The position numbers were made by a program, and so were the translations under genes. From CAZKVJ01 sp964556225 (GTDB lineage: Bacteria; Actinomycetota; Acidimicrobiia; Acidimicrobiales; Ilumatobacteraceae), in contig CAZKVJ010000005.1 of NCBI GenBank assembly GCA_964556225.1, positions 1 to 64,000 on the forward strand: a stretch of 64,000 nt of DNA. The letters run 5' to 3'. Positions 1 through 8,614 of the stretch are shown here, one piece after another. Under the pieces are notes generated by a model, which was not told the origin of the DNA, made no database searches, and saw only the letters and a list, made by a program, of their open reading frames with translations. How positions within the stretch are numbered: position 1 is the stretch's first letter; each line of letters starts with the position of its first letter.

Positions 1-56
1 GCAATGGTGCACCAATGAGCGCTCAGCGCTACTTCCTGGGACCAGAACGGGGAGGA

Positions 57-668
57 TCAGTCGCCCCAGAAGCGCTGCTCGCGGAAGGGGTCGCCGTACA
101 TGTGGTAGCCGTTGCGCTCCCAGAAGCCGGGGGCGTCGCCGGCGCGCAGCTCCAGGCCGCGGAGCCACTTGGCCGACTTCCAGAAGTACAGGTGGGGGAT
201 CACCACCCGCACCGGCCCACCGTGGATCGGCTCGATGTCGGCGCCCTCGTAGGCGTAGGCCACGATCGCCTCGTCGGTGGTGATGTCAGCGAGCGGGACG
301 TTGGTGGTGTAGCCGAACTCGGCGTGCTCCATCACGTGGGTGGCCTCGGCGGAGACGCCGGCCAGCGTGAACAGGTCGCGGACGCGCACGCCGGTCCAGG
401 TGGTGTCGAACTTGGACCACTTCGTCACGCAGTGGATGTCGAACGTGAGCGTGACCGAGGGCAGCGCCCGAAGCTCGTCGAGGCCGATCGTGACCGGCTG
501 GTCGACCAGCCCGAACACGGTCAGGGTCCACTCGCCGTCGCCGTACACGGGCACGTCACCCACGTGCAGGACCGGGAACCGGTCCGTCAGGTACTGGCCC
601 GGCGGCAGCCGGGCCGGATCGAGGCCGCGCCGCGCGACCTCCTCACGATTTCGCTCGAAGAACCCCAT
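57..668 (-). CDS. Sulfite oxidase-like molybdopterin oxidoreductase
   Basis: The 203-residue protein matches the short molybdopterin-dependent oxidoreductases of the sulfite oxidase/YedY fold. Cys80 in the stretch FDIHCVTKWSKFDTTW is the expected molybdenum ligand, and a second conserved block GGPVRVVIPHLYFWKSAKW follows near the C-terminus. No Tat signal, haem domain or dimerisation domain is present, so it is probably cytoplasmic; the substrate is unknown. The frame stays open further upstream, but the ATG at 668 gives the family's usual length and leaves room for the divergent promoter of the next gene. Family assignment is firm, electron acceptor and reaction are not. Confidence 0.85.
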   Translation of the reverse strand: MGFFERNREEVARRGLDPARLPPGQYLTDRFPVLHVGDVPVYGDGEWTLTVFGLVDQPVTIGLDELRALPSVTLTFDIHCVTKWSKFDTTWTGVRVRDLFTLAGVSAEATHVMEHAEFGYTTNVPLADITTDEAIVAYAYEGADIEPIHGGPVRVVIPHLYFWKSAKWLRGLELRAGDAPGFWERNGYHMYGDPFREQRFWGD

Positions 669-727
669 GGGCACAGTCTCGCCCGGTGCCGGCCGCACGA
701 CCACCTGCGCCAAGTAGCGTTTTTGAG

Positions 728-1480
728 GTGAGCCAGCTGTCGCCGCCGGGTTCCGGCTGGTCCCCTCCCGCAGTCCCACCCCAGGGGTACGTCCTCTACG
801 GCTCGTCAGCCGCCCGGCGGGTCGGCGGGATCGCCCGCTGGGTGCTGATCCTCCTCGCCGGCACGGTCGTCGCTCAGCTCGTCGATGCGGCCGTCCGGCT
901 CGTGGTCGTCGATGACGCCCGGGACTTCCTCGCCGGGCGGATCAGCCCGAGCGAGTTCGACGACGCCTACGCCGTCATGAACGTGGCCCCGCTGCTCTCG
1001 GGGCTCGTCACCATCGCGCTCATGGTCGTGACGGTCATCTGGATATACCGCATCGCCAGCAACCAGCGCGACCTCGGCCGGACCGACACCTGGGGTCCGG
1101 GCTGGGCCGTCGCCGGCTGGTTCCTGCCACCCGGGGTGCTGTACGTGATCCCGTTCCTCGTGCTGCGCGAGCTCTGGCGAGGCTCGGACCCGGAACGGAG
1201 CGCCACCACCTGGCGAGCCGGGACCGTCACCCCGATGCTGACCATCTGGTGGGTGCTGTTCGGGCTGGTGCCCCTCGCGTTCGTCGTCGTCGACCTCCGC
1301 TCGGCGCTCGACACGTTCGGCGGCTTCGACGACGAGGACCTGGCCCGGTCCCTCGACGACGGCCTGGCCGTCGATCTGGTCCGCGCCACGCTCAACGTCG
1401 CCGCCGCCGTCGCGTTCATGGTGGTGGTGCGCCGGCTCACCGAGCGGCACCAGCGTCTCGTGGGTGAGGCGCGTCGATGA
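728..1480 (+). CDS. DUF4328 membrane protein
   Basis: A 250-residue protein with a proline-rich N-terminus followed by about five hydrophobic segments (first at about residues 39-60). The pattern WIYRIASNQRDLG followed by WAVAGWFLPP is typical of DUF4328 proteins, whose role is unknown. I chose the GTG at 728 because TAGCGT lies at 715-720, seven bases before it, as in many other starts in this window; an in-frame ATG at 686 is possible. It overlaps the next gene by four bases, so the two are probably cotranscribed. Confidence 0.75.
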   Translation: MSQLSPPGSGWSPPAVPPQGYVLYGSSAARRVGGIARWVLILLAGTVVAQLVDAAVRLVVVDDARDFLAGRISPSEFDDAYAVMNVAPLLSGLVTIALMVVTVIWIYRIASNQRDLGRTDTWGPGWAVAGWFLPPGVLYVIPFLVLRELWRGSDPERSATTWRAGTVTPMLTIWWVLFGLVPLAFVVVDLRSALDTFGGFDDEDLARSLDDGLAVDLVRATLNVAAAVAFMVVVRRLTERHQRLVGEARR

Positions 1481-1953
1481 CCAAGAAGGTCCACCGGCTG
1501 TACCTCGTGCGCCACGCCAAGGCGGGCGAGCGGGCCACCTGGACCGGTGACGACGGCGCCCGCCCTCTGTCGAAGAAGGGGTGGGCGCAGGCCGCGGTCG
1601 TGGCCGAGCAGCTCGCCCGCCTCGGGATCGCCGAGCTGCGCTCGAGCCCCTACGTCCGCTGCCGCCAGACCCTCGAACCCCTCGCCGCCCGGCTCGGCCT
1701 CCCGGTGGTCGACGACGACCGCCTCGCCGAGGGACAGCCGTTCGAGCCGGTCCTCGAACTGCTCCTCACCGCGTCGCCCGGCACCGTGCTGTGCAGCCAC
1801 GGCGACCTCATCCCCGAGACGGTCGCGGCGCTGGTCCGGCGCGGGATGCAGCTGGCGACGCCACCCGACTGGCGCAAGGCCACCGTCTGGGTGCTCGACC
1901 GCCGCGACGGGGCCATCGAGCGCGGCGAGGTGTGGCCACCCCCGCCCGAGTGA
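1477..1953 (+). CDS. sixA: SixA-type phosphohistidine phosphatase
   Basis: A 158-residue histidine phosphatase. The catalytic motif LYLVRHAKAG places the nucleophilic His at residue 13, and the second catalytic His is in LCSHGD at residue 108. The length is that of the SixA group, which removes phosphate from phosphohistidine in phosphotransfer proteins; small-molecule phosphatases share the fold, so the substrate is not certain. The start overlaps the stop of the DUF4328 gene (ATGA). The gene converges with the ccm operon, with only 8 bases between the stops. Confidence 0.8.
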   Translation: MTKKVHRLYLVRHAKAGERATWTGDDGARPLSKKGWAQAAVVAEQLARLGIAELRSSPYVRCRQTLEPLAARLGLPVVDDDRLAEGQPFEPVLELLLTASPGTVLCSHGDLIPETVAALVRRGMQLATPPDWRKATVWVLDRRDGAIERGEVWPPPPE

Positions 1954-1961
1954 CGCCTCGC

Positions 1962-2720
1962 TCAGGGCGCGGTGCTGGTCGGCGCCGACCCGGACGCCAG
2001 CGCCGCGTCGACCTCGGCGATGATCGCGTCGACGAACCCCTGCACCTCGGCCGGCGGGTCGAAGGCCTGGCACTGCTCGAGATGGTCCTTGGCGGCGGCC
2101 GGGTCACCCGCGTAGCGGAACTCGAGGATCCCCAGGAAGCAGTGGGCGTCCGGGTACTTCGCGTCGAGCTCGATGGCCCGGGCCAGGTCGGCCCGCACCT
2201 GCTCGAGGGCCAGCGCCTGCACGTCCTCGCTCGCGCCGCTGGACGACAGCCCGAGCAGCCAGGCCCGGTACGTGAGGGCCTCGACGTTGTCGGGATCGAC
2301 CTGGAGCACCTGGCTGTAGAGCTCGATGGACTGTACGGGATCGCCGAAGCCCAGCGAGCGGGCCTGGCTGAGCAGCGCGGAGGTGCTGTCATCGGCGCCG
2401 CCCCCCGTGATGGTCTGGCCCGGCAGGCGCTGTCCGGACGAGCGCGAGACCAGCCACCCGGCCCCGACCGCGAGGGCGAATACGGCGACCACACCTACGG
2501 CCACCCGACCCCATCGCCGCGGCGGGCGCGGCGGCAGCTGGGCGACACCGGTTTCGATCTCGCGCAGCACGATGGCCGCGCGAGCGACGTAGTCGTCTCG
2601 CAGCGAGGCGTAGTCGTCGTCGTCGACATCGCCCGCCGCGTGCTCGCGCTCGAGGTCGTCGAGCGAGCGGAGCAGGAACGACCGCTCCTCCTCGAGCTGC
2701 GCCAGCTCGTCAGGGTTCAC
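1962..2720 (-). CDS. ccmI: TPR protein of cytochrome c maturation (CcmI-like)
   Basis: A 252-residue protein with an acidic N-terminal helix, one membrane segment at about residues 72-91 and a C-terminal region with tetratricopeptide-like helices (ELYSQVLQVDPDNVEALTYR, ELDAKYPDAHCFLGILEF). In the Ccm system CcmI holds apocytochrome for the haem lyase. It is the last gene of the ccm operon. The GTG at 2720 lies inside the end of ccmH (11-base overlap), consistent with translational coupling. The frame is open upstream, but that part is the shadow of ccmH. The membrane segment is not at the extreme N-terminus as in classic CcmI. Confidence 0.75.
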   Translation of the reverse strand: MNPDELAQLEEERSFLLRSLDDLEREHAAGDVDDDDYASLRDDYVARAAIVLREIETGVAQLPPRPPRRWGRVAVGVVAVFALAVGAGWLVSRSSGQRLPGQTITGGGADDSTSALLSQARSLGFGDPVQSIELYSQVLQVDPDNVEALTYRAWLLGLSSSGASEDVQALALEQVRADLARAIELDAKYPDAHCFLGILEFRYAGDPAAAKDHLEQCQAFDPPAEVQGFVDAIIAEVDAALASGSAPTSTAP

Positions 2721-3198
2721 GGTCGTGCTCTTCCGCCAGCGCCGCCGCCACCAGCGCCCGGTCCTCGTCGGTGGGCACCAGCACGGGTTCGCGCTGCCAG
2801 CGCCGGAACGCGACGGTGAGCCCGGCGACGGCCACCACCAGCACCACGACCGGGAGCACCCAGACGAGCGCGTCGAGTCCCGTTGCCTTGGGTACGAGCA
2901 ACACCTGGCCACCGAAGCGGTCCTCGATGAACGCCACGATCTCGTCGTCGCTGCGCTCGCCGGTGGCGACCTGGCGGGCGATCTCGTTGCGGATCGCCTC
3001 GGCGGCCGCAGCCCGCGACACGTACACGCTCTCGCCGGCACAGGTCGGGCACGCCAGGCGGCGCCCGATCGCGTCGATGCGGTCCTGCTGGGTCTCGGGG
3101 CCCCCGTCGCGGCTGGCGCCGACGGCGAGCAGCGCGAACACCACCAGCACGAGCGCCAGCCAGCCCGGCCAGCGCTTCAGCCGGCGGTTGACGCTCAC
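2710..3198 (-). CDS. ccmH: Cytochrome c maturation protein CcmH
   Basis: A 162-residue protein with an N-terminal membrane anchor (about residues 13-27), the redox pair CPTC at Cys50 and Cys53, and a second membrane segment at about 112-131. This matches CcmH, the thiol-disulfide protein that keeps the CXXCH site of apocytochrome reduced outside the membrane. The GTG start overlaps the ccmG stop by four bases (GTGA). The usual LRCxxCQ motif is LACPTCAGES here. Confidence 0.9.
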   Translation of the reverse strand: MSVNRRLKRWPGWLALVLVVFALLAVGASRDGGPETQQDRIDAIGRRLACPTCAGESVYVSRAAAAEAIRNEIARQVATGERSDDEIVAFIEDRFGGQVLLVPKATGLDALVWVLPVVVLVVAVAGLTVAFRRWQREPVLVPTDEDRALVAAALAEEHDREP

Positions 3199-3794
3199 GG
3201 AGTGGTCCCCTGGGACGGGGCCCGCAGCAGGTCCATCTGCGCGTCGAGGAACGGGGCGTCGATCTCACCCACGATGCGGCGCACGACGACACCGTTCGGA
3301 TCGATGATCCACGTCTCGGGGACCTTGGCGACGCCGAACGCAACGGCGATCGCACCGTCCGGGTCGCGCACCTTCGGCCAGTCGCCGCCGTTCTCGTCGA
3401 AGAACGCCCGCACGGCGTCGTCGGCGTCGTCGTTGACGATGGTGTACAGCTCGGCCCCGCCGGTGCCGAGCGCCGCCTGGTCGTCGGCGAAGCGCACCAG
3501 CTCCGGGTGCTCGCGAATGCAGGGCACGCACGTCGAGTTGAAGAAGTTCAGCACGACCCAGGACCCCTTGCGCCGGGAGAGGTCGAACGTCTCGCCGTCG
3601 AGCGTGGTGCTCTCGACCGCCGGTGCCGGCTGTCCGAGGAGCGGCGAGTCGGCGGAGTCGCCCGACCCGGGATCTGCCATCAGGAGCACCACGAGCAGCG
3701 CCACGAGCACGACACCGACGGCGACGGCCACGAACGGCGCCACCCGCCGCCGAGCCGGCAGTGCCTGCTCGGCGGGCTCGGTGCCGGCGCTCAC
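3195..3794 (-). CDS. ccmG: Thioredoxin-like CcmG/DsbE protein
   Basis: A 199-residue membrane-anchored thioredoxin-fold protein: membrane segment at about residues 19-39, then a redoxin domain with the active site TCVPC (Cys89, Cys92) and the cis-proline region VPETWIIDPNG. In system I it passes reducing power to CcmH or apocytochrome. The Trp usually before the first Cys is replaced by Thr (NSTCVPC). The GTG at 3794 overlaps the ccmF stop (GTGA); the longer open frame upstream is the shadow of ccmF. Confidence 0.9.
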   Translation of the reverse strand: MSAGTEPAEQALPARRRVAPFVAVAVGVVLVALLVVLLMADPGSGDSADSPLLGQPAPAVESTTLDGETFDLSRRKGSWVVLNFFNSTCVPCIREHPELVRFADDQAALGTGGAELYTIVNDDADDAVRAFFDENGGDWPKVRDPDGAIAVAFGVAKVPETWIIDPNGVVVRRIVGEIDAPFLDAQMDLLRAPSQGTTP

Positions 3795-5788
3795 GCGCGC
3801 ACGTCCTCGAGCTCGGCGGTCCGCACGGGGGCGGACACGGCGTCGACGGGCCGGCGACGGCGCCGACCGGGGAACAGGGCCAGCACCGTGCCCACCGCCA
3901 TCAAGAGCCCACCGATCCAGAGCCACAGGATCAGCGGCTTCACGAACACCTTGATCCGGACCTCCTCGCCGTCACGGTCGACGGGCGGCTCGAGGGTGAG
4001 GTACAGGTCCTGGGTGAGGCCGGTGCGCACGCTCGGGGTGCCGATCGAGGTGCCCATGTTGGTGAACGTGTGCAGGGCCGGGGCGTAGGCCTGGCCGCCG
4101 TCGATCGAGATGTCGGCCAGCACGCTGCGCGACCGGGCGTCGGTCTCCTCCCGCACACCGACGAGCTCGAACGTGTGGCCGGCGAACGTGGCGACCGACC
4201 CGGGGCGCAGCGTGAGCTCCTGGCTGCGGGTGAAGCTGTTCGAGGCGACGAGCCCGACCGCGATCAGGATCACGCCGATGTGCACGATCATGCCGCCGTT
4301 GGCCCGCCCCAGGAGCCCACGAACGCCCTGGCGGCGGGTGGCCAGCACCAGCTGGCGACCTGCCGAGCCGGCGGCGAAGCCGGCGAGGAAGAAGCCCACG
4401 AGGGGCATCAGCCCGTGCGCCCCCATCACCAGGGCGAGGCCCAGCGCGCCGACGCCGACCCACGCCGGCCAGAACAGCCGCGTGCGCAGCAGCTCCGTGG
4501 AGGCCTTGCGCCACGGCAGCACGGGCGCCACCGCCATGATGAAGAGCATCACCAGCCCGAGCGGGACGGTGAGCCGGTCGAAGAACGGCTGGCCGACCAC
4601 GATGCGCCGGTCCTGCAACGCCTCGACGACCAGCGGGAACACCGTGCCCAGAAGCACCACGAAGGCCCACACGCTGAACAGCACGTTGTTGGCCAAGAAC
4701 GCGCCCTCTCGCGACAGCGGGGAGTCGATCCGCCCGGGTGCGCGCAGCCGGTCGCCGCGCCAGCCGATGAGGCCGACGGACACGATGACGACGACGGCGA
4801 AGAACGCGAGCAGCCACGGCCCGACGCTGCCCTCGGCGAACGCGTGGACGCTGTTGATGACGCCGCTCCGGGTGAGGAACGTGCCGAGGATCGTCAGGCT
4901 GAACGTGGCCACGAGCAGGGAGAGGTTCCAGACCCGCAGCATCCCGCGACGCTCCTGCACCATCACCGAGTGGATGTAGGCGGTGCCGGTGAGCCACGGC
5001 AGGAAGCTGGCGTTCTCGACCGGATCCCACGCCCAGACGCCGCTCCAGCCCAGCACCTCGTAGCTCCACCACCCGCCCAGGACGATGCCGACGGTGAGGA
5101 ACCCCCACGCCGCCAGCGCCCAGCGGCGGGTCGCCACCAGCCACCCCTCGCCGACGCGCCCGGTGATCAGCGCGGCGATGGCGAACGCGAACGGCACCGT
5201 GAACCCGACGTAGCCGACGTACAGGATCGGCGGGTGGAACAGCACGAGCACGTGGTTCTGCAGCAGCGGGTTCGGGCCGGGGCCATCGGTCACGCCCGGC
5301 GCTCCGGCGGCGAACGGGTTCGCGGGGCCGAACGACAGCATGAAGAAGAACAGCATCACGGCGAACATCACGGCGAGCGCCCAGGCCACCATGGCGTCGT
5401 CGAGCCGGCGGCGGAACTGCCACGCGACGGCGACGGTGAGGCCGGTCAGCACCAGCACCCAGAGCAGGATCGAGCCCTCCAGCGCGCTCCACGCCGCCGT
5501 GACGTTGAACAGCGCGGGCGTCGAGCGCGACCCGACCTGCTGGACGTAGGCGAGCGAGAAGTCGCGCGTGATGAGCGCTCGCTCCATCACGACGAACGCC
5601 CCGACGGCTGCGGCGAGCGCCAGCCACGCGTACCGGGGAGCGGTCCGCAGCAGGCGGCGGTCGTGGTTGCGCACGCCCACGACGCACACCAGCATCCCGA
5701 ACGTGGCGGCCACGATGCCGACCAGCAGCGCGGCCCGACCGACGGGGCCGTTCACCCCCGCCGCCAGCAGCGGGCTCATCGCCGCCAC
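3791..5788 (-). CDS. ccmF: Cytochrome c haem lyase subunit CcmF
   Basis: A 665-residue polytopic membrane protein with many hydrophobic segments. The tryptophan-rich WWD region lies at about residues 239-266 (WWSYEVLGWSGVWAWDPVEN), where haem is presented to apocytochrome c. The length is that of bacterial CcmF. It receives haem from CcmE and works with CcmH and CcmI. An ATG three codons inside is an equally good start. It follows ccmE by only four bases. Confidence 0.95.
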   Translation of the reverse strand: MAAMSPLLAAGVNGPVGRAALLVGIVAATFGMLVCVVGVRNHDRRLLRTAPRYAWLALAAAVGAFVVMERALITRDFSLAYVQQVGSRSTPALFNVTAAWSALEGSILLWVLVLTGLTVAVAWQFRRRLDDAMVAWALAVMFAVMLFFFMLSFGPANPFAAGAPGVTDGPGPNPLLQNHVLVLFHPPILYVGYVGFTVPFAFAIAALITGRVGEGWLVATRRWALAAWGFLTVGIVLGGWWSYEVLGWSGVWAWDPVENASFLPWLTGTAYIHSVMVQERRGMLRVWNLSLLVATFSLTILGTFLTRSGVINSVHAFAEGSVGPWLLAFFAVVVIVSVGLIGWRGDRLRAPGRIDSPLSREGAFLANNVLFSVWAFVVLLGTVFPLVVEALQDRRIVVGQPFFDRLTVPLGLVMLFIMAVAPVLPWRKASTELLRTRLFWPAWVGVGALGLALVMGAHGLMPLVGFFLAGFAAGSAGRQLVLATRRQGVRGLLGRANGGMIVHIGVILIAVGLVASNSFTRSQELTLRPGSVATFAGHTFELVGVREETDARSRSVLADISIDGGQAYAPALHTFTNMGTSIGTPSVRTGLTQDLYLTLEPPVDRDGEEVRIKVFVKPLILWLWIGGLLMAVGTVLALFPGRRRRRPVDAVSAPVRTAELEDVRA

Positions 5789-5792
5789 GGCG

Positions 5793-6263
5793 TCACCCCG
5801 GACACGACGGTGACCCGCCGGTGCCCACGCGCTCGGGGTTCTCCGCTTCGTACTCGTTCGAGTGCTTCACCTCGATGCGGTCACCCTCGAACGTGTCGCC
5901 GACGAGGCGACCGTGGACGACCACGGGGATGCACTCGTCGAAGATGCCGCCCGGGTCGCCCTCGTAGCGCACGGGCAGGGTGACGCCGTTGAACGAGATC
6001 GTGAACGCGGTGGTGGCGCCGTCGGTGGTCACCGACCCGGCGTCGACGGTGCCTTGCACGCGCAGGCGGCGGTCGGCGTCACAGCCGTCTCGCACGCCGA
6101 TCTCGTCGACGTTGCAGTAGTAGTCGATGGCGGACGTCAGGAACTGCGTGACCACGACGACGCCGGCGACGACCACCCCGACGAGGACGAGGATCGGGAT
6201 CCACCGGCGCCGACGTCGTGGCCGTGGGGCCACCTCGTCGGTGGTCCGGGGCGTCAGGTCCAC
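5793..6263 (-). CDS. ccmE: Haem chaperone CcmE
   Basis: A 156-residue protein with a basic N-terminus, one membrane anchor (about residues 21-41) and a beta-barrel domain. The haem-binding site HSNEY has His134 and Tyr138, equivalent to HDENY in Escherichia coli, so this is the His-type and not the Cys-type CcmE found in some other lineages. I chose GTG 6263, which overlaps the end of ccmD; the frame is open further upstream. Cys50, Cys61 and Cys111 are extra cysteines on the outer face and could form disulfides. Confidence 0.9.
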   Translation of the reverse strand: MDLTPRTTDEVAPRPRRRRRWIPILVLVGVVVAGVVVVTQFLTSAIDYYCNVDEIGVRDGCDADRRLRVQGTVDAGSVTTDGATTAFTISFNGVTLPVRYEGDPGGIFDECIPVVVHGRLVGDTFEGDRIEVKHSNEYEAENPERVGTGGSPSCPG

Positions 6264-6388
6264 GGCGTGTCCTCCTCGGGGAGCCGTGCCGCGAGGCGCC
6301 GCCCGCGTCGCACGACCCACCACGCGTACCCCGCCATCCCCCCGAGCGTCAGCACGTAGCTGACGACGATGAAGCCGAGATCGTCCAT
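6254..6388 (-). CDS. ccmD: CcmD-like small membrane protein
   Basis: A 44-residue protein with one membrane helix followed by a basic stretch (VVRRGRRLAARL). Size, topology and position between ccmC and ccmE fit CcmD, which helps release holo-CcmE from the CcmABC complex. The ATG at 6388 overlaps the ccmC stop (ATGA), and the end overlaps the ccmE start. Sequence alone is weak for such a short protein; the call rests on context. Confidence 0.75.
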   Translation of the reverse strand: MDDLGFIVVSYVLTLGGMAGYAWWVVRRGRRLAARLPEEDTPWT

Positions 6389-7179
6389 CAGGCTACCCCC
6401 GGTGCCGTGGCGCCGCCCTCGCGCCGGCGCTCCTCGAGCGCCAGGTCGAGGCCCCGGTCGTCGATGACGTCCTGCATGGCCAGCACCCGCTGACGGTGCA
6501 GCAGCAGCCACACGTAGACGAGCGTGAACACCACGACACCCAGGAACAGCGTGAACAGCATCAGCCCGTCCATGGTGACGTCACCGTCCGGGCGCAGCAC
6601 CGACGCCTCCTGGTGGAGCGAGCGCCACAGCACCACGCTGAAGTGCACGAGCGGGATGCCGAGCACGCCGAGCAGCGCCAGCACGCCCGAGCGGCGGGCC
6701 CGTTGCTCGTGGGAGCCGCCGAGGCCGCGGACGGCCAGGTAGCCGACGTACGTCACGAACAAGAAGGCGGTGGTGGTGAGGCGCGGGTCCCACTGCCAGA
6801 ACGTGCCCCACGTCAGGCGCCCCCACAGGCTGCCGGTGACGAGGGTGATGGCCATGAACAGCACGCCGATCTCGGCCGACGCGCCGGCGAGGCGGTCCCA
6901 GGTGAGCGAGCGGGTGCGCCGCCACAGGTAGGCCGCCGAGGTGAGCGCGGTGACGATGAACGCCAGGTAGGCGAGCCACGCCGACGGCACGTGCACGTAC
7001 ATGATGCGCACCGAATCGCCCTGGTTCTCGTCGGCGGGCGACGCCACGAGCCCGAACGCCACCAACCAGACGATGCCCGCCAGCGACGCCACACCCAGCC
7101 AGCGGGTGAACGGCGTGCCGGTGCCGCGCCGGCCCCGGTGTGCCTGCGGGGGGCTCACCTCACTGGTCGTTGCTGGCAT
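6388..7179 (-). CDS. ccmC: Haem exporter/haem-handling protein CcmC
   Basis: A 263-residue protein with six predicted membrane segments. The WWD-type motif at about residues 119-137 (WGRLTWGTFWQWDPRLTTT) and the flanking His in MYVHVPSAW and PLVHFSV are the haem-binding features of CcmC, which loads haem on CcmE. It starts 27 bases downstream of the ccmB stop, the largest gap in the ccm operon. Confidence 0.95.
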   Translation of the reverse strand: MPATTSEVSPPQAHRGRRGTGTPFTRWLGVASLAGIVWLVAFGLVASPADENQGDSVRIMYVHVPSAWLAYLAFIVTALTSAAYLWRRTRSLTWDRLAGASAEIGVLFMAITLVTGSLWGRLTWGTFWQWDPRLTTTAFLFVTYVGYLAVRGLGGSHEQRARRSGVLALLGVLGIPLVHFSVVLWRSLHQEASVLRPDGDVTMDGLMLFTLFLGVVVFTLVYVWLLLHRQRVLAMQDVIDDRGLDLALEERRREGGATAPGVA

Positions 7180-7206
7180 CTCGGTCTCCGCGGGTTCGCT
7201 TCCTGG

Positions 7207-7896
7207 TCACTCGTCGATCAATGGCCCGAACGCCAGGGCACCACCGCCACCGAACGCGGCGGCGAACACGGCCAGCAGGCCGAGCCAGGCCCAACCGTCC
7301 GAGATCGTCGCCCCGGCGGTGCCGAGTGCCGCTTCCGTGGCTCGGGTTGCACCGATCAGGACCGGCGCCACCACCGGGAGCAGCAGCAGGGGGAGCAGCG
7401 TCTCCCGGCCACGGGCCCCGGCGGCGAGGCCGCCGTAGAGCGTACCGACGAAGGCGAGCCCTGCGGTCGCGGTCACGACGGTCGCGACCAGCAGCGCGAG
7501 GCCGGACGCCTGGACCTCGGCGTCGTAGAGGACGAGCGCGGTGGCCAGCAGCACCAGCTCGAGCGCCAGCAGCTGCACCGCGAGCGCGGCGGCTTTCCCG
7601 AAGAACAGCCCGGCGGGCTCGACGCCGGCGACTCGCAGCGCGTCGAGCGCCCCGTCCGCCGTCTCGATGGCGAACGTCCGCTGGACGAGGATGATCAAGC
7701 TGAACAGGGTCGCCAGCCACACCAGGCCGGGCGCGACCCGCTGCAGCACCGAGTCGCTGTCGAGCGCGAACGCGAACATCACCATCACCAGCCCGGCGAA
7801 GGGCAGCACCTGGTTCGTGACGACACGGCTGCGCAGCTCGATGCGCAGGTCCTTCAGCGCCACCAGCCGAGCGATCTGCCATGCGTGCCTTGGCAT
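7207..7896 (-). CDS. ccmB: CcmB, membrane subunit of the CcmAB ABC complex
   Basis: A 229-residue membrane protein with about six hydrophobic segments and the cytoplasmic start ALKDLRIELRSR typical of CcmB. With CcmA it forms the ATPase that frees holo-CcmE from CcmC. The ATG at 7896 overlaps the ccmA stop (ATGA). The longer frame upstream is the shadow of ccmA. Confidence 0.9.
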   Translation of the reverse strand: MPRHAWQIARLVALKDLRIELRSRVVTNQVLPFAGLVMVMFAFALDSDSVLQRVAPGLVWLATLFSLIILVQRTFAIETADGALDALRVAGVEPAGLFFGKAAALAVQLLALELVLLATALVLYDAEVQASGLALLVATVVTATAGLAFVGTLYGGLAAGARGRETLLPLLLLPVVAPVLIGATRATEAALGTAGATISDGWAWLGLLAVFAAAFGGGGALAFGPLIDE

Positions 7897-8543
7897 CAGA
7901 GCACCGCCTCCCGCACCGTGCCGCCGACGACCTCCACGGCCCGGGTGGCGAGCGCACCGGCCCGCTCCAGCTCGTGCGAGGCCACGAGCACCGTGGCCCC
8001 CGCTGCGGCCGCTTCGCGCACGGTGGCGTCCACCTCGTCGCGCGCCGTGGCGTCGAGGCCGGCGTGCGGCTCGTCGAGCAGCCACAGCGTCGCCCGCCGC
8101 GCCACCAGGCAGGCGAGCGCGGTGCGGCGCTTCTGCCCCGCGGACAGCCGCCCGACCGGGACGTCGGCCAGGCGACCGTCGAGGCCCAAGCGGGCGAGCG
8201 CCGCCGCCACCTCGTCGCGCGTGGCCCCGACCGTGCCGGCCCAGAACCGCACGTTCTCGAGCACCGTCAGCTCGGCGTAGAGACCGTTGGCGTGGCCGAG
8301 CAGGCCGACCCGGGGTCGCACGGCCGCCCGATCGACGCTGAGGTCGCAGCCGAGCACCCGCCCCTCACCGCGGGCGAGCGGGAGCAGCCCGGCGCACAGC
8401 CGCAGCAGCGTCGTCTTGCCGGCCCCGTTCGGGCCGCGCAGCAGCACGATCTCGCCGCGGGACACGTCGAGGTCGGCACCGGCCAGCGCCGGGAAGCCAC
8501 CCAGCACGGCGACGGCGTCGCGGAGGTGGACGACCGGCTCCAT
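7896..8543 (-). CDS. ccmA: CcmA, ATPase of cytochrome c maturation
   Basis: A 215-residue ABC ATPase with Walker A GPNGAGKTT (37-45), signature LSAGQK (133-138), Walker B LWLLDEP (153-159) and a switch His in ASHELERAG. It is the first gene of the ccm operon. TAGCGT on the minus strand (8560-8555) lies 11 bases before the ATG and is a likely -10 element, divergent from the sortase promoter. Confidence 0.93.
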   Translation of the reverse strand: MEPVVHLRDAVAVLGGFPALAGADLDVSRGEIVLLRGPNGAGKTTLLRLCAGLLPLARGEGRVLGCDLSVDRAAVRPRVGLLGHANGLYAELTVLENVRFWAGTVGATRDEVAAALARLGLDGRLADVPVGRLSAGQKRRTALACLVARRATLWLLDEPHAGLDATARDEVDATVREAAAAGATVLVASHELERAGALATRAVEVVGGTVREAVL

Positions 8544-8554
8544 GGATCACGACG

Positions 8555-8606
8555 ACGCTACCGAGGCCCGGCGCGACCGGCCAAGGGCGGAGTGTGCCGG
8601 TAGCGT
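8555..8606. promoter_or_regulatory. Divergent TAGCGT promoters of ccm operon and sortase
   Basis: The 9-base inverted repeat GACGCTACC/GGTAGCGTC (from 8554 and ending at 8607) contains two -10-like TAGCGT hexamers facing outward, one for ccmA (minus) and one for the sortase (plus, 8601-8606). The symmetry is explained by two identical promoters, so a separate operator need not be assumed. Confidence 0.5.
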
Positions 8607-8614
8607 CGCGTCAC

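Noticed and set aside
5..14. Palindrome TGGTGCACCA at the left edge
   Set aside because: Ten bases at the window border with unknown context; it recalls the TGCACCA centre at 14160 but the arms differ, so no shared operator is claimed.
1..56. Possible gene end at the left edge
   Set aside because: No frame carries a recognisable protein end in these 56 bases.
3623..5983. Long open frames opposite the ccm genes and opposite 19.5-27 kb (up to about 1300 codons)
   Set aside because: They are rich in Arg, His, Gln and Gly repeats, follow the third-codon GC pattern of the true genes on the other strand, and have no recognisable domains.
8554..8607. Inverted repeat GACGCTACC/GGTAGCGTC as an operator
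   Set aside because: It is fully explained by two identical divergent -10 hexamers.
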